Positions 29,703 through 40,102 of a DNA stretch of 64,000 bases are shown one piece after another. Numbering within the stretch: the stretch's first letter is position 1; each line of letters begins with the position of its first letter. Position numbers and translations under genes: made by a program. The stretch comes from Asparagopsis taxiformis (taxonomy: Eukaryota > Rhodophyta > Florideophyceae > Bonnemaisoniales > Bonnemaisoniaceae), in the NCBI GenBank assembly GCA_030407315.1, contig JALQPE010001689.1, forward strand, positions 108,723 through 172,722. Direction: 5' to 3'. Under the pieces are notes generated by a model. It had not been told where the DNA came from, ran no database searches, and was given only the letters and a program-made list of their open reading frames with translations.

Positions 29703-30970
29703 ATGCGTGACAACTACCTTGAGTGGATTGCCAGGTACCGTTCCGAAGGATACGACATATACTGAAAGGATGAAATGTGGTAGTTCAAGAACATGGCACA
29801 GAGGAATATCTGGTAGCCAGAACTTTTAAAAGCCTGGATGACATCAATTATAGGGTTCCTTCAGGGAGTGGTGATATACCGATAGTTTGTCACCTGGAAC
29901 CCCAGCGTAATGGCCTACTGGAAGGATGTCTCCCCTGTCATACCGCCTGGCGGTCCTCTCAATCTGAGCCGTGTGGCTTCCCTATTGGGTAACCACTTAA
30001 GGGATGTGCCAATCACAAGGCACCAACCAACTGGGCGTTTTTCCTGTAATTGGGACTAGCACAAGGCTGTAAATACCCTACTAGGGCGTATCGGCCCCGG
30101 CCAAGACCCCACAAGGGGCAAATTTTTAACTTAAGCTGATCAGCTGTACATTACAATGTAAGTCTAACTGGCAATAACCTCGCGGGTAGGCGAGTGCCGT
30201 TAACTGGGCTCTGGTTGGTCAATAACTGGATACTTATTCCTAACCACTAACCCTAGCTTACAGTAGACTTAGTATAAATATGCCACTGGAATAGCCAGTA
30301 GGCTCGGTTTCTAGAGTAACGTAAACTCAAGTGGAATTACGACCCACTGGAACAGTGTTCGCATACCTATTGTTCAACCCTCTCCGGGAAAACCTTAGGG
30401 TTAGCCAACAGCTCGACGGATTACGTCACTTGCTCCATAAATACGCACCTCGCCTGAGCGCTATAATTGCACAACCCCCTCCGGGTAGCGATACCTTCTC
30501 TCATACGAGACTACCCGCTGGGTACCTTATAAGGTTCATCTGCTCTACCACCTCCTCTACCGAGGCTCGGGACACCTGTCGGGTGGTTTGCCGCTCCTGC
30601 GGATTTTATACCTGCTACATCCCCCTGTTTACCAGTCGAAAAGGGACAATCCTGAGTACCACTTCGAAATGAATGGTGACGTGTTCTTGGGTTGGCTGGA
30701 GGATACGGTATTCCCACACCAAGTAAAACTTGAAGATGTGCGAGAGATTGTCCCATGATGAACCTATTACATACATGGTGCTCCTCAGATGTACGGATGG
30801 AGAACAAAAGTTTTCCAGTAGATGAGCGTATAGAGATACACCATAGATGGGGGAGTGATGTCCAGACGCCCACCTCTGCGATATCAGCAAAGTACCAATC
30901 GTGTACTGTACAAACATCGCGTACATCATGTGTCCATCTGAAGCATATCGAGGGTACATATTCAATTTCT
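29703..30970 (+). pseudogene. Decayed Tc1/mariner-like (DDE_3) transposase, split by a solo LTR
   Basis: Starting at ATG 29703 the frame reads MRDNYLEWIARYRSEGYDIY, a stop, then KDEMW and FKNM, which matches the (F/Y)LDETWV.KNM block holding the second catalytic Asp of Tc1/mariner-like DDE enzymes. Past the solo LTR the frame resumes with EYHFEMNGDVFLGWLEDTVFP, the usual DYH.EMN...F..WL block, then DEPITYMVLL, the place of the D.A.YH motif. Several stops interrupt it. The gene was therefore already, or has since become, non-functional. No terminal inverted repeats were identified. Confidence 0.65.
29936..30619 (+). mobile_element. Solo gypsy LTR (684 bp) with perfect TCCCC target duplication
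   Basis: Begins TGTCATACCGCC and ends CTGCTACA. TCCCC occurs immediately before (29931-29935) and after (30620-30624). It is related to the LTRs of the gypsy element at 51942-63998 (reverse orientation; start TGTCATACCAC) and to the solo LTR at 40103, sharing GGGGCAAATTT, a TATAAATA box and CACCTGTCGGGTGG. Loss of the internal part by LTR-LTR recombination is the usual explanation. Confidence 0.9.
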
Positions 30971-31109
30971 TACAGGGGCCCTTTCATCTAGAGATCATCA
31001 CGCAATGATGTGTATAGGAACAGCATGTGGCTGGGGTATGGTGAAATGTGTTCTCGACGGCTCTATGTTCGTGTCAATGAAACTTTAATGTGCTAATACC
31101 ATTAATATG

Positions 31110-31970
31110 TCATTTGTCCCCCCTCAACATTTTGTCCGATTCCCTTAATACTACAGAATACTTGATCGATTCGTCAGATAGGTTCGTGCGTGCTGGTGAA
31201 ACAATGTTTCCACTAGTCGAAAAAGCACTTTCGCTTGCATCTGAACAGTCCGGCACGCATTGAATACCACGCGCTAGTTTTGCTACAGACGGAAACCTCT
31301 CCTCATCGGTTTTCCATCATAGTAACCGATCAATCGAAAAGTCTCCCGACGAAGTGAACTGTAAATACCTGTTAATTTCATCGCACGGCCCGCTCAACGG
31401 ATGCTGATTATCTCGCAGTATCTGAGCCAGAAGTGAACTATTCTCAGTGTTCTTTTCCAGAGTAGCTTCATTAATTTCCTTCGACACGACGGACTTCCGC
31501 AATATCACATCGTAATCCAATACATCATTATAAAAAGTGGATCTAATATGCGTGCAAGTTCTGAAGCTGGGGAACATATGCGTTACTTATATGCTTCCAG
31601 TTTACGGAGCATCACTTCAGAGATCTGTTGCAGAATATTTCCATCCGTTCCTGCATACCGGCGGCATTTTTAAATCAATGCACAATTCTCCTTAGAGCAT
31701 ATACTAATTGTGACATATATTGATCCAGATTGACATTCTGATATAGAAGCTGCTGTTCCCAGGAACTGACACACACATTTTATTCTCTCCCAGTCTTCAT
31801 TGGTGATCAAATAGTCTTGTAAATATCTTGTACAGTGGGTCACAGCGTTTAATACATCCCTTCAGTCTTATGATTTTTTAACTTAGCAAAAGTTGATGAC
31901 CATTGAGCTTCAACGTTTATGCCAGGGACGTTAGTTTCTTTCCCCATCTGTCGAGCATTTTTTTTGGAAA
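31110..31970 (-). pseudogene. Decayed hAT-family transposase, C-terminal half
   Basis: On the minus strand the end of the frame reads DEERFPSVAKLARGIQCVPD, then SDASESAFSTSGNIVSPART and a short tail ending at TGA 31110. This is the hAT C-terminal dimerisation block (FP.LA.LAR..L..P..S..SER.FS.AG.IV...R). Upstream pieces include WSSTFAKLKNHK, matching the WNST region. An in-frame TGA near 31318 and further stops show decay. The 86-codon piece 31317-31577 belongs to the same gene. No terminal repeats were found. Confidence 0.7.
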
Positions 31971-32079
31971 CATCTCTCCGTTTAACCGAAGACCAGATAC
32001 ACAAAAGTACTGATCAAACCGCAGATAATTGATCTCGAATAATTTATAAGCAATCCGTATACAGAAACGAAAAGCTGAC

Positions 32080-32333
32080 ATGAATAAAATGTTGCAAGTG
32101 GAAGGAATAATGAAGAGCGCGAGCGGAACTTCCAGCAAGCTGAAGCGGTTGTCTAGTCTCTTGAGACCTTTGGAAACAATCTCTGCCGTTCTGGATAATG
32201 GTATTAGTAATACTATCTCGTCACTAGCATCGAATAACTGCTCTAAACCAGATGGAAGAAAGTTTCTTTACGATGCCGCCATGCCTGTACAATGGGTGAC
32301 TCATGCGGACAGGCTGAGACAGAGGGAAGCGTG
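32080..32333 (+). pseudogene. 5' part of an unrecognised ORF cut by the copia element
   Basis: The frame opens at ATG 32080 (MNKMLQVEGIMKS) and stays open for 84 codons up to the target duplication GCGTG. The copia LTR begins at 32334. Past the element the sequence resumes at 38429. The predicted product is small, with no domain that I recognise. It overlaps the region upstream of the decayed hAT gene on the other strand, so it may be chance. Confidence 0.3.
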
Positions 32334-32915
32334 TGTCGCTGGATGTCTTTTTGATAGTTTAAGTACTTAACTTGTCTCGTTAATTCAGGGTGGGGCACCC
32401 GGGGTATTCGTCAACAAAGTTTGCGCTTCCTGTTGTTATTTCAGGACGGGTGTCCGGGGTAATCAGCCAGGTTGCAATCCACTTCCATTTATTTCAGGGC
32501 GTCGAGCCCGGAGTAATCAGCGAAGCGAATATTCCAGTCTCCAGTTATTTCAGGGCTAATAGCCCGGAGTAATCAGCGAGGTGGTGAGCCAATCCTCAGT
32601 TATTTCAGGGCTAAGAGCCCGGGGTAATCAGCAGGTTGGTTGGTGTAACGGGGTTACTGATGCGTATGCAATCGGGTGGTTTGTTGTTGGTCAATTGTTC
32701 ATTTCGTTGATCTTCTCTAGCTCTAGCAATCTGTTCTCTAGATTAAATACAAGAATTACTGGACCGTTCGGCCTTGATGCGGGCGCTGATCCTTTCCAGA
32801 TCAGAGGGTTTCCTGATCTCGGGTAATCGACTGTCTTCGGTGTATAATTGTCTCGCAAAGACAATACTGTCTCCTTAATTGTACGGTGGTTCGGGTGCAA
32901 TTTAGATCCACGACA
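32334..32915 (-). repeat. Copia element 3' LTR
   Basis: 582 bp with TG...CA ends. It contains five tandem hairpin units of about 55 bp (32380-32632). The short frames inside it occur identically in the other LTR and are not genes. Confidence 0.95.
32380..32632. repeat. Five ~55-bp hairpin units inside the 3' LTR, with compensating stem changes
   Basis: Units start near 32380, 32435, 32488, 32544 and 32599. Each has TTATTTCAGG (TTAATTCAGG in the first), a short stem-loop, then CCGGRGTAATCAGC (diverged in the first). The stems change together: GGGTG/CACCC, GGAC/GTCC (loop GGGT), GGGC/GCCC and GGGCT/AGCCC. The same block is at 37888-38140 in the 5' LTR. Paired change points to selection on structure in RNA or DNA. 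Confidence 0.8.
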
Positions 32916-32954
32916 CTAGAAGTTTTTTCTCTATTGAAGTATTCATTGATGTAC

Positions 32955-33485
32955 TTAAGCCCAGCCAGTAATCTTCAAATCCATTCTGTTAGTCCGCATC
33001 AGCTTAAGTAATGGGTGATCGTCCTTAGGTATTGTTTGCTTGGTTAACGCATCGGCTGGGTTTTCCGTCCCTGGTATCCATCCAATCTTCCTGATTTCGC
33101 CTTTTATATGCGACTCGCGCAGCATCTGCACATCAATTTGCAGTCGTTTTTCAATGGTTTTGGCGTTCTTGGCAACGCAGTTAAAAGTTGTACGAGGGTC
33201 TATGTAAACGTCCAAAGGAATGCGTCTGTTGAGTACTTCTTGGATGGTGTGCTAGACAACATAAGCTTCGTCGTACCCATTGACCAAAGCAAGTACTTCT
33301 GCAGCCATTACTGATCGAGTCACACGTCGGCACTTTTTGCTGCCGTAATGAATCAAATTTGCTGCTCCGGTGTCGTCTGCTAAGACAATTAGAAAGTCAG
33401 TCTGAGAAGATAGATCAGGCGTGTTTCCAAAAGATGAGTCGCAGGCTCTCACTGCGTAGTGGAACGAATCGAAGTCCTTCATCAC
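32955..33485 (-). CDS. Copia RNase H domain, separated from RT by a frame change
   Basis: Two pieces of one frame (33485-33252 and 33251-32955) are divided by a TAG codon after GYDEAYVV. The first has FLIVLADDTGAANLIHYGSK and VMAAEVLALVNGYDEAYVV, matching the copia RNase H core. The second has IGWIPGTENPADALTKQ, the usual C-terminal block. It overlaps the end of the RT frame (33415-33485), so a one-base slip links the two. Either recent damage or a consensus error explains the break. Confidence 0.75.
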
Positions 33486-36400
33486 TCGTTTTGAGACAGT
33501 AGTCGATTATCTTCCTCAGCCGTTTCTTTGATGAAGGACAAGATTTTGCCAAGTCTGCTGTAATGAGCTGCGTTGGGCTGGATATGTCTGGTCTGCACGT
33601 GGTAGCGACATATTGTATTTTGGCACGCATGCTGATGTAGTCTGGATCGGTGTTAGGTTTCGACAGAGTAGATAATTTCTCTGATTGAGTCAAGGAATAG
33701 GTTCGTGACTGTTCGCGAGTGATTTTTGAACCATTGAATGCGCATGAATCTCCGGGTTTGAGGCATTGTCGGGGCTTGGTCTTGAAAGCGGAAGATTTTT
33801 CTTCTTCCAGGTTAAGAAATTCATCTATACCCAATCCGAAGGAGTCATCTACTTGGAGTATAGTTAATGCGAGTAATGTGCGATTGTTTCCATCTTCATA
33901 GTGCCGGTATAAGATGCATTTGTCAACCGTGCAGGATGTCATTTTAAGCTCATTGACATGGTGATCACGATATGTGATGAACCAATAAAGGCCTGATTCC
34001 GGAATGCCGTAGAGAGGTTTCACGGCTAATAAGACTTGGTCATACGGAAGTCTCATTTCCTTCGGTGGCTGTAGATAGACCTTTCGTAATAGGGTATCCT
34101 TGCTCTGAGTATAGGCTTGTGTTATATCGCGTGTGAAAGGGGTCATGTCAGGATACATGGCACCTATACAGAGGCATAAACGCTGGCCAAATCGTGATAT
34201 TGTCGGAGCTTTTGTGGGTGTCTCCCTGCTTTGGTAGTCCTTATAGTTCTGTGCCACCAAACGTGATTTTTCCACAATTGAACCATCGTCACGTTTCTTG
34301 GTTGTGTCTACCCATCGGGTACCATATACTCTTGTTCCTTTCGGGACCGTATCACGAGGGACGATCTTGAATACTCCTGCAGCTGTTAGTCCGTCTATTT
34401 CTTTCTGGCGGGATAATTTGAACTTGGAGGTGCAGTCGGATGGTGTTGGTGTGATGTATGATGCAGATGAGTGTGGTGGATCGTTGAATATGCAACACAA
34501 CTCTGCAGTTGTCGGTGTATCGGTGTCAACAGGGTCCATGGGTGGCTCGGCATAGTCGTTGATAGTTGACTTATCCGGTTTAACAACGTGAGATCTGAAA
34601 ATCTTTCTTCCACGAGGAATTTGGACAACTACTGTTTCGCCGTCCTTGTGTACAAACTTGTATGGTCCTTCCCATTCGCCTGTCTTTTGCCTGAATACGC
34701 GCACAGGTGCTCCGAAGGTGAGCCGATCGAGTTCCTCGTTTTCTTTCCCGTATGGGCCGCGGTATTTCATCGCAAATGTGACCCTTCGCTTTGCTTGTTC
34801 ACGCTGAACTTCATCCATTGCTGAGTCAATTGCCTTAGCTCGTGCGATCTGCAGTGGAGCAGGTGCTTTTCGGGCTGGCTTCGGAATTGCTCCAAATACA
34901 CATAATATGGGGCACAAGCCTTCTGGCCCGACGGTACTATTGACACAATGTGTCGCCATTTTCAGCACATCGTTGTCGGTGTCAGAGGGTAAATCCAATT
35001 TTAGCTTGTTGAACGCCTTTCGAAGTGGTGCATGGTATCGCTCGACGTGAGACATTGAAGCAGGATTCTCGATGGGGCTGTAGATGAGTTGTATACCATC
35101 CGCTTCTGCATTTCGCTTGAATTCCTGGGAAGTTAACTGAGTTCCTTGATCAAGCCGGAGATGATCCGGGGGCCCCATGTAGACATTTGTCCACATGTAA
35201 AGAAATGTCTTCCATACAGTTTTGGAAGATATGTCGCGTAGAAATGATGCCGCTGTGAAATGTGTAGCCTCGTCCACTGCGTGCAGCACTGGTTTCCCGT
35301 TCAAATACATGATGTCCAAAGCAACAATGCTGTTAAATTGGCCATCTTCGGTACCCACTGTTAACTTGAATCGCTTTGGCTTTGTAGCCAGCTTTGTGCA
35401 TATTCGGCACCGATCTACCAGCTGTTGGATCGCGTTTTGTACGTCTGGGTTGCATTCCTCAGGTCGCGCTCGTTTAAGGAGGTTGTAAAGTGCTCTGACG
35501 GAGGGGTGTCCGAAAGAACGGTGTAGTTTTCTGAGCTCCTCGCCAGTAAACATTGCAACATCTGACGACCATCTGCAAACAAGAAGATCGTTTTCTACAG
35601 ATAATGGTTTCTCCTTTCCATTGAAGTGTAAGCAATCTCGTTCAACGCTGAGATCGATTCCGGTGTTCTTGAGATCCTTCCTGCTCAGTAATGATTTGCA
35701 GTCTTCGCGTAGGATATGAAAATTGATATCGCAGATGAGACCAAACTCTGGGAATGGTACGGGGATTGACGCAATCCCGATGGAGGTATGACGGCTTCCG
35801 AGACCGTAAATATTTCTCCCCTGTGGCCTGATGTCCGCGATAAGTCCAAACTCTCTGCAATAAGCACGATACTGCTGAATGCACATTAAGCTTAAACGAT
35901 TTGCTCCGGTGTCGATAATTATGCCGTTGAACTCGGACTGTCGCTCGTTGTCGCGTATCGCCGTATTCATTTTCTGCATATTTTTGGCCTGTTCGGTAAA
36001 GAATCCACACGAGTGTAAGAAGACCTTATTTGAAAGCTCAGTTTCCAGATTTGAATTGAGATCGGATATCTCAACTACTGTCAGTCCGGAATTGAAATGT
36101 GCACTGTCTCCGTCGCTTTCGTTTTCTGTTGTCTCATCGCTGCTATCCTCGATGAAATAAGTGTTGTATACGTCATCGACCGATACAAATGCGTTTTGCG
36201 ATCGCATCTGCTTGAGTGCGTTGTCGACTTCCGATCGTGGATGGAACTTGTTCGCGAAATGGTCTTTCCCGCAAACCCAACATCCCTTAACTTTCGAAAA
36301 GTTTGACGTCTTTCTTCTCCGCATTCCATTGCCTCTTCGCTTACCGCTTCCAACGCGTCGTTCCGCATCGCCTTTATATCGCTGTGTAATTCCGAAAAAC

Positions 36401-37086
36401 GCTTCCCCGCTCTCCCCGCCATGTGCCCTTCCTGCTGAACCAGGCTCGCTCGATAGAAGTGATGCAATTTTCTGGTTCGCATCATGTGCAGTAGAAGGCA
36501 TCTGCATTTTTAGAGCTCGCTTGACTTCATCCAAGTCAACTGCCGCTACCAATTGGTCGCGTAGGAAGATGTCATCCCGGTATTTGACATCTAACTGGCG
36601 CTGCACCATTGTCAGTCGTGTTGACATATCACGAAAGCCTTCTAACTGTGATTTGTCAGGGCCTTTCCTGAACCACGATGTCAGTCTCGTGTCGTGCCAT
36701 TCTTGAAGCAATCTTGACCGCTGTTCCTCTGATGTGAACCACGATAGAAGTAAGTTAATCGCATCTTGATATTTCTTCGTCTTCCCGTTGACATGTGCAC
36801 TATAATACGAGAGTGCAGGTCCATCCAACATGATCGGAATTCCGTTGAGTTTTTCTTCTTCTGATACGTTACTCATCCCTGCAGATAGTTCAAAGACCTC
36901 GATGACACTCGTCAGATTTTCGTCCCACATTCCGCTGTATTTCGGTCTAGATCCAAACGCTTTGATCAGTCCTTGCAGACCTAGTGATGATCTCCGGGTG
37001 CTGTCAATTGGGCCAATCGTTTTTTCCACCGGTCGTATCATGGTAGTTGCACGTTTCTTCTTTTCTTTCGCTCTTCTCATTTTCAT
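33415..37086 (-). CDS. Copia Gag-Pol: zinc knuckle, protease, integrase, reverse transcriptase (1223 aa)
   Basis: From the N-terminus: a Gag region (about 60-240); a degenerate zinc knuckle CWVCGKDHFANKFH (about 270); aspartic protease IIIDTGANRLSL (about 390); the integrase zinc-binding region (GHPS...CRICTK) and core with DIMYLNG, RLDQGTQLTS and SHVERYH (about 520-720); then copia RT with YGTRWVDTTKK, TRDITQAYTQSK, LYGIPESGLYW and LQVDDSFGL in place of the usual YVDD (about 890-1120). It overlaps the upstream Gag frame by 83 nt in another frame, which could be a programmed shift or a break. The start is ATG 37086, although the product may be made by read-through from 37714. Confidence 0.9.
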   Translation of the reverse strand: MKMRRAKEKKKRATTMIRPVEKTIGPIDSTRRSSLGLQGLIKAFGSRPKYSGMWDENLTSVIEVFELSAGMSNVSEEEKLNGIPIMLDGPALSYYSAHVNGKTKKYQDAINLLLSWFTSEEQRSRLLQEWHDTRLTSWFRKGPDKSQLEGFRDMSTRLTMVQRQLDVKYRDDIFLRDQLVAAVDLDEVKRALKMQMPSTAHDANQKIASLLSSEPGSAGRAHGGESGEAFFGITQRYKGDAERRVGSGKRRGNGMRRRKTSNFSKVKGCWVCGKDHFANKFHPRSEVDNALKQMRSQNAFVSVDDVYNTYFIEDSSDETTENESDGDSAHFNSGLTVVEISDLNSNLETELSNKVFLHSCGFFTEQAKNMQKMNTAIRDNERQSEFNGIIIDTGANRLSLMCIQQYRAYCREFGLIADIRPQGRNIYGLGSRHTSIGIASIPVPFPEFGLICDINFHILREDCKSLLSRKDLKNTGIDLSVERDCLHFNGKEKPLSVENDLLVCRWSSDVAMFTGEELRKLHRSFGHPSVRALYNLLKRARPEECNPDVQNAIQQLVDRCRICTKLATKPKRFKLTVGTEDGQFNSIVALDIMYLNGKPVLHAVDEATHFTAASFLRDISSKTVWKTFLYMWTNVYMGPPDHLRLDQGTQLTSQEFKRNAEADGIQLIYSPIENPASMSHVERYHAPLRKAFNKLKLDLPSDTDNDVLKMATHCVNSTVGPEGLCPILCVFGAIPKPARKAPAPLQIARAKAIDSAMDEVQREQAKRRVTFAMKYRGPYGKENEELDRLTFGAPVRVFRQKTGEWEGPYKFVHKDGETVVVQIPRGRKIFRSHVVKPDKSTINDYAEPPMDPVDTDTPTTAELCCIFNDPPHSSASYITPTPSDCTSKFKLSRQKEIDGLTAAGVFKIVPRDTVPKGTRVYGTRWVDTTKKRDDGSIVEKSRLVAQNYKDYQSRETPTKAPTISRFGQRLCLCIGAMYPDMTPFTRDITQAYTQSKDTLLRKVYLQPPKEMRLPYDQVLLAVKPLYGIPESGLYWFITYRDHHVNELKMTSCTVDKCILYRHYEDGNNRTLLALTILQVDDSFGLGIDEFLNLEEEKSSAFKTKPRQCLKPGDSCAFNGSKITREQSRTYSLTQSEKLSTLSKPNTDPDYISMRAKIQYVATTCRPDISSPTQLITADLAKSCPSSKKRLRKIIDYCLKTSDEGLRFVPLRSESLRLIFWKHA

Positions 37087-37714
37087 TGTCCGAGAGAATA
37101 TGTGATGTATCGGAAATCGCCTGATTGATCTGCTGCGGTTTGTTCATATTGGCTTCCACGATATTCGAGATCGAATTTGCCTTCTCAGCTGCTTCAACAG
37201 GGATCTCAGTCGCTTCCAGGGTGGTATCTCTACCGGCTTCGGATTCTTCTTCATCTTTCTTAATCTTTGGACATTCTTCACTCTTCCAACAGTTTATCAA
37301 TGCTTTCCTCTTCGAGTAACCTCGCTTGCGGTACACTTCCACTCCTTCTCTAATGAGTGTTTCGCGTATTTTGCTGGCTTGGTCTGAGGTAAGTTGGTTG
37401 AGGGTTGGGATAGAGAATTCACAGGTAAAATCATTCCACTCTGATTCCGCAGATTGATTCGGGACTTTGATGTATACTCCGCACCAGTTGTCGACGTACT
37501 CTTCCAACTTTCCAAAGAATTTATCCCATTCTTCGTTGCTGGCTCCGTCCTTAGGAGTTTTCGGATCTGTGGTTTCGTAGTCGTATTCTACAAGACTCTC
37601 AAACTCGGTGTCAGAACGTTCTCTGGAGTTATGGCCGGGGCCGTTGCCGCTGGGTTCTGTCAGTCCTCCTATGGTAACGTTGACGTTCGCAGGGTTTACG
37701 CCGTTGTCACTCAT
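37004..37714 (-). CDS. Copia 5' Gag frame (236 aa)
   Basis: Opens at ATG 37714 (MSDNGVNPANV), about 130 nt inside the 5' LTR. It is acidic, with charged linkers (KKDEEESEAGRD) and no metal knuckle; the knuckle lies in the overlapping downstream frame. Likely the N-terminal part of the capsid polyprotein. The overlap 37004-37086 is where ribosomes would need to shift frame. Confidence 0.65.
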   Translation of the reverse strand: MSDNGVNPANVNVTIGGLTEPSGNGPGHNSRERSDTEFESLVEYDYETTDPKTPKDGASNEEWDKFFGKLEEYVDNWCGVYIKVPNQSAESEWNDFTCEFSIPTLNQLTSDQASKIRETLIREGVEVYRKRGYSKRKALINCWKSEECPKIKKDEEESEAGRDTTLEATEIPVEAAEKANSISNIVEANMNKPQQINQAISDTSHILSDNENEKSERKEETCNYHDTTGGKNDWPN

Positions 37715-37841
37715 GGTCAATTCGCTCGGTTATACTTATAGGAATGTTTCCTTCAAGTATTAGACTCGCGTTTCGGAGAGCTTTTGCAGCCTTCCTTTCA
37801 AGTCAGAGTCAAAATAAACAATCCTGTCAAAGTTATATAAC

Positions 37842-38423
37842 TGTCGCTGGATGTCTTTTTGATAGTTTAAGTACTTAACTTGTCTCGTTAATTCAGGGTG
37901 GGGCACCCGGGGTATTCGTCAACAAAGTTTGCGCTTCCTGTTGTTATTTCAGGACGGGTGTCCGGGGTAATCAGCCAGGTTGCAATCCACTTCCATTTAT
38001 TTCAGGGCGTCGAGCCCGGAGTAATCAGCGAAGCGAATATTCCAGTCTCCAGTTATTTCAGGGCTAATAGCCCGGAGTAATCAGCGAGGTGGTGAGCCAA
38101 TCCTCAGTTATTTCAGGGCTAAGAGCCCGGGGTAATCAGCAGGTTGGTTGGTGTAACGGGGTTACTGATGCGTATGCAATCGGGTGGTTTGTTGTTGGTC
38201 AATTGTTCATTTCGTTGATCTTCTCTAGCTCTAGCAATCTGTTCTCTAGATTAAATACAAGAATTACTGGACCGTTCGGCCTTGATGCGGGCGCTGATCC
38301 TTTCCAGATCAGAGGGTTTCCTGATCTCGGGTAATCGACTGTCTTCGGTGTATAATTGTCTCGCAAAGACAATACTGTCTCCTTAATTGTACGGTGGTTC
38401 GGGTGCAATTTAGATCCACGACA
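37842..38423 (-). repeat. Copia element 5' LTR
   Basis: 582 bp, identical in length and apparently in sequence to 32334-32915. The stretch just inside it (37841 downward on the minus strand) begins GTTATATAAC and should hold the primer-binding site. I could not match it to a tRNA 3' end. Confidence 0.95.
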
Positions 38424-38428
38424 GCGTG

Positions 38429-38748
38429 TCTGAAATGTGAGATGTTTGAGAAAGAGACAAAGGAGAAACGGAAAAGAGGAGATTTTGGCTCGCATTAATC
38501 GAAAAGAGCAAGCCAAGGATGATATTTTAAAACGCAGAATAGAAAGGGAGAAGAGGAGGCATGAAAAAGAAAAAGAGCGGAAGCGAAAGAGCCGTAGTGA
38601 GGAAGAGGGGCGTTCAGTGTCCAAAAGGAAGAAGGAAGAGAGGAAATTGGAAGATTATTTGAACCGTGAGCAGCATTCTTATGCTCGAGAGGTTGGCAAG
38701 GAGGTTGCTGTGCTTTGTGCAAAGCACAGAGCTAAACGGACGACTTAG
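38429..38748 (+). pseudogene. Lys/Glu/Arg-rich coiled-coil fragment after the copia insertion
   Basis: The long frame (38437-38748) encodes a very charged helix (ILKRRIEREKRRHEKEKERK) and a C-terminus LEDYLNREQHSYAREVGKEV. Taking out the element and one target copy joins 32333 to 38429 in frame, with CEMFEKETKEKRKR before a stop. A one-base shift would link this to the long frame. It could be the 3' part of the gene starting at 32080, or simply a lysine-rich chance frame. Confidence 0.35.
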
Positions 38749-39576
38749 AGCTCAAGAAAGTTGGGAAAGGGTCATGCACTAAGATAACAGGAGTCCGAAA
38801 GTATGAGATGGGGGCAGAGATTGTAATAGAGCTAGTGGATAGCGTTTATGCCTTTTAGTCTCTCCAATAATCCCGTTCCAAATTTGTCCAATTTGATGTA
38901 AAACGATACATCGCGAACAAGATGAATTTACATACAACTACTCCTAGATGAGTAGACATTAGAGGATTTCGATTCACCATCCTGTGCATCAGTGGAATGA
39001 CATTCACATTTGAATCTTTTCAAATAGTTTGTTTATCACACACCAAGATCAAGATCAAAGATAGCGTATCATCTAGATTTCCCTTCAAGGTAATCAAATT
39101 TTTCTTTCTGTATAGTTCTCTTTTATCCTCCCTCATATGTTGTGCTTCTGTATACCTTTTCATTCCCGCATTCATATATAAGCTGCTTCAAACACTCCAT
39201 CATATTCACTTCAACACCCATGCTCACCTTACTAGAGACAATTTGTCTCAGAGTTGAGTTCTGTACGATTCTTCCCAGCACGAAGCCATTTCCTTCTTAT
39301 CATTTCATTTCGATTCTACAACGTAGAATCATGCCCCAAAATGTAGAGACTAACAGTGCAACTCGTAAATTATGGTGTGAAATTCACCTGAGTGGCGTTT
39401 GGTGTGCGTCGTGTGTTGTCAGTTTGAGGTACAAATAGGCAGCGCAAATTCAGCAGCATGCCCCAGTTTAACTAACTGGCATCCGTAAATATTGCATCCA
39501 AGAACGCGGCTCCGCACCGGCACCACCCGCTCAGCAAAACTCTGCATAAAAATTCCCATGTGATTTCCATACATTA
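38749..39576. other. No gene recognised between the copia and Harbinger elements
   Basis: AT-rich sequence. Open frames at 38997-39257 and 39142-39438 are hydrophobic/Ser-rich with no domain and no conserved start context. Confidence 0.5.
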
Positions 39577-39937
39577 GTGAGTTTCGGCAAATCGAAAATG
39601 GGTAGTTGGTGGGTACTTACTGGCTCAGTAGTGGTGTCGACACGGCGCTGGATCTTTCCTTCTGTAGTCCAATGGAAGTCCAGCTTTGTTTACAGAGCTA
39701 TCTAGGTGTAATGCTAGATGTAGGTTTGGAACATGGTCCATCAACTAAAAATTGCAGTACTCTCAGAAAGCAAGACAAAGTAGCACCAAAACCGCATAGT
39801 GTGAAGAGGAAGAACTTGTCACGGAAACTGAACGGTGCGTGACCTCATCTGGTCAGGACAGCCTACTTCATTCCTCCGCCGTGCGTATGTTGGCATACGA
39901 AGTTGTAGACATCTCAGACACCTTGTGTGCTGGTACC
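39577..39937 (+). repeat. Harbinger left terminal inverted repeat
   Basis: About 361 bp, matching the reverse complement of 44698-45059 with only a handful of differences. The 78-codon frame within it is mirrored in the right arm and is not a gene that I can support. Confidence 0.85.
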
Positions 39938-40102
39938 AGCTGCTTCAAAGCGCGATAAGATAGTTTTCACTCTCGCCCCGTCACTTTCGATACGATCATC
40001 GAACTCATACGCCAAATTGAACTTCTCAGAGGGATCCAGAACAGCTGTAGGACAACCAGAGGTTCCCAGAATCCCTGCAGTACGTACCTTGTATGTATGC
40101 AC

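Larger units (their letters stand above)
32334..38423 (-). mobile_element. Complete Ty1/copia-type retrotransposon, 6.1 kb, minus strand
   Basis: Two 582-bp LTRs (32334-32915 and 37842-38423) look identical base for base, and the target duplication GCGTG is exact (32329-32333 and 38424-38428). The gene order on the minus strand is gag, protease, integrase, reverse transcriptase, RNase H. Integrase before RT marks the copia type. A purine tract (AGAGAAAAAACTTC on the minus strand) abuts the 3' LTR at 32916. Identical LTRs imply a recent insertion, yet the coding part has a frame change and a nonsense codon. Confidence 0.95.

Noticed and set aside
38997..39438. Two overlapping plus-strand ORFs before the Harbinger element
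   Set aside because: Hydrophobic and Ser/Thr-rich frames in AT-rich DNA; no domain, and each is open by chance.
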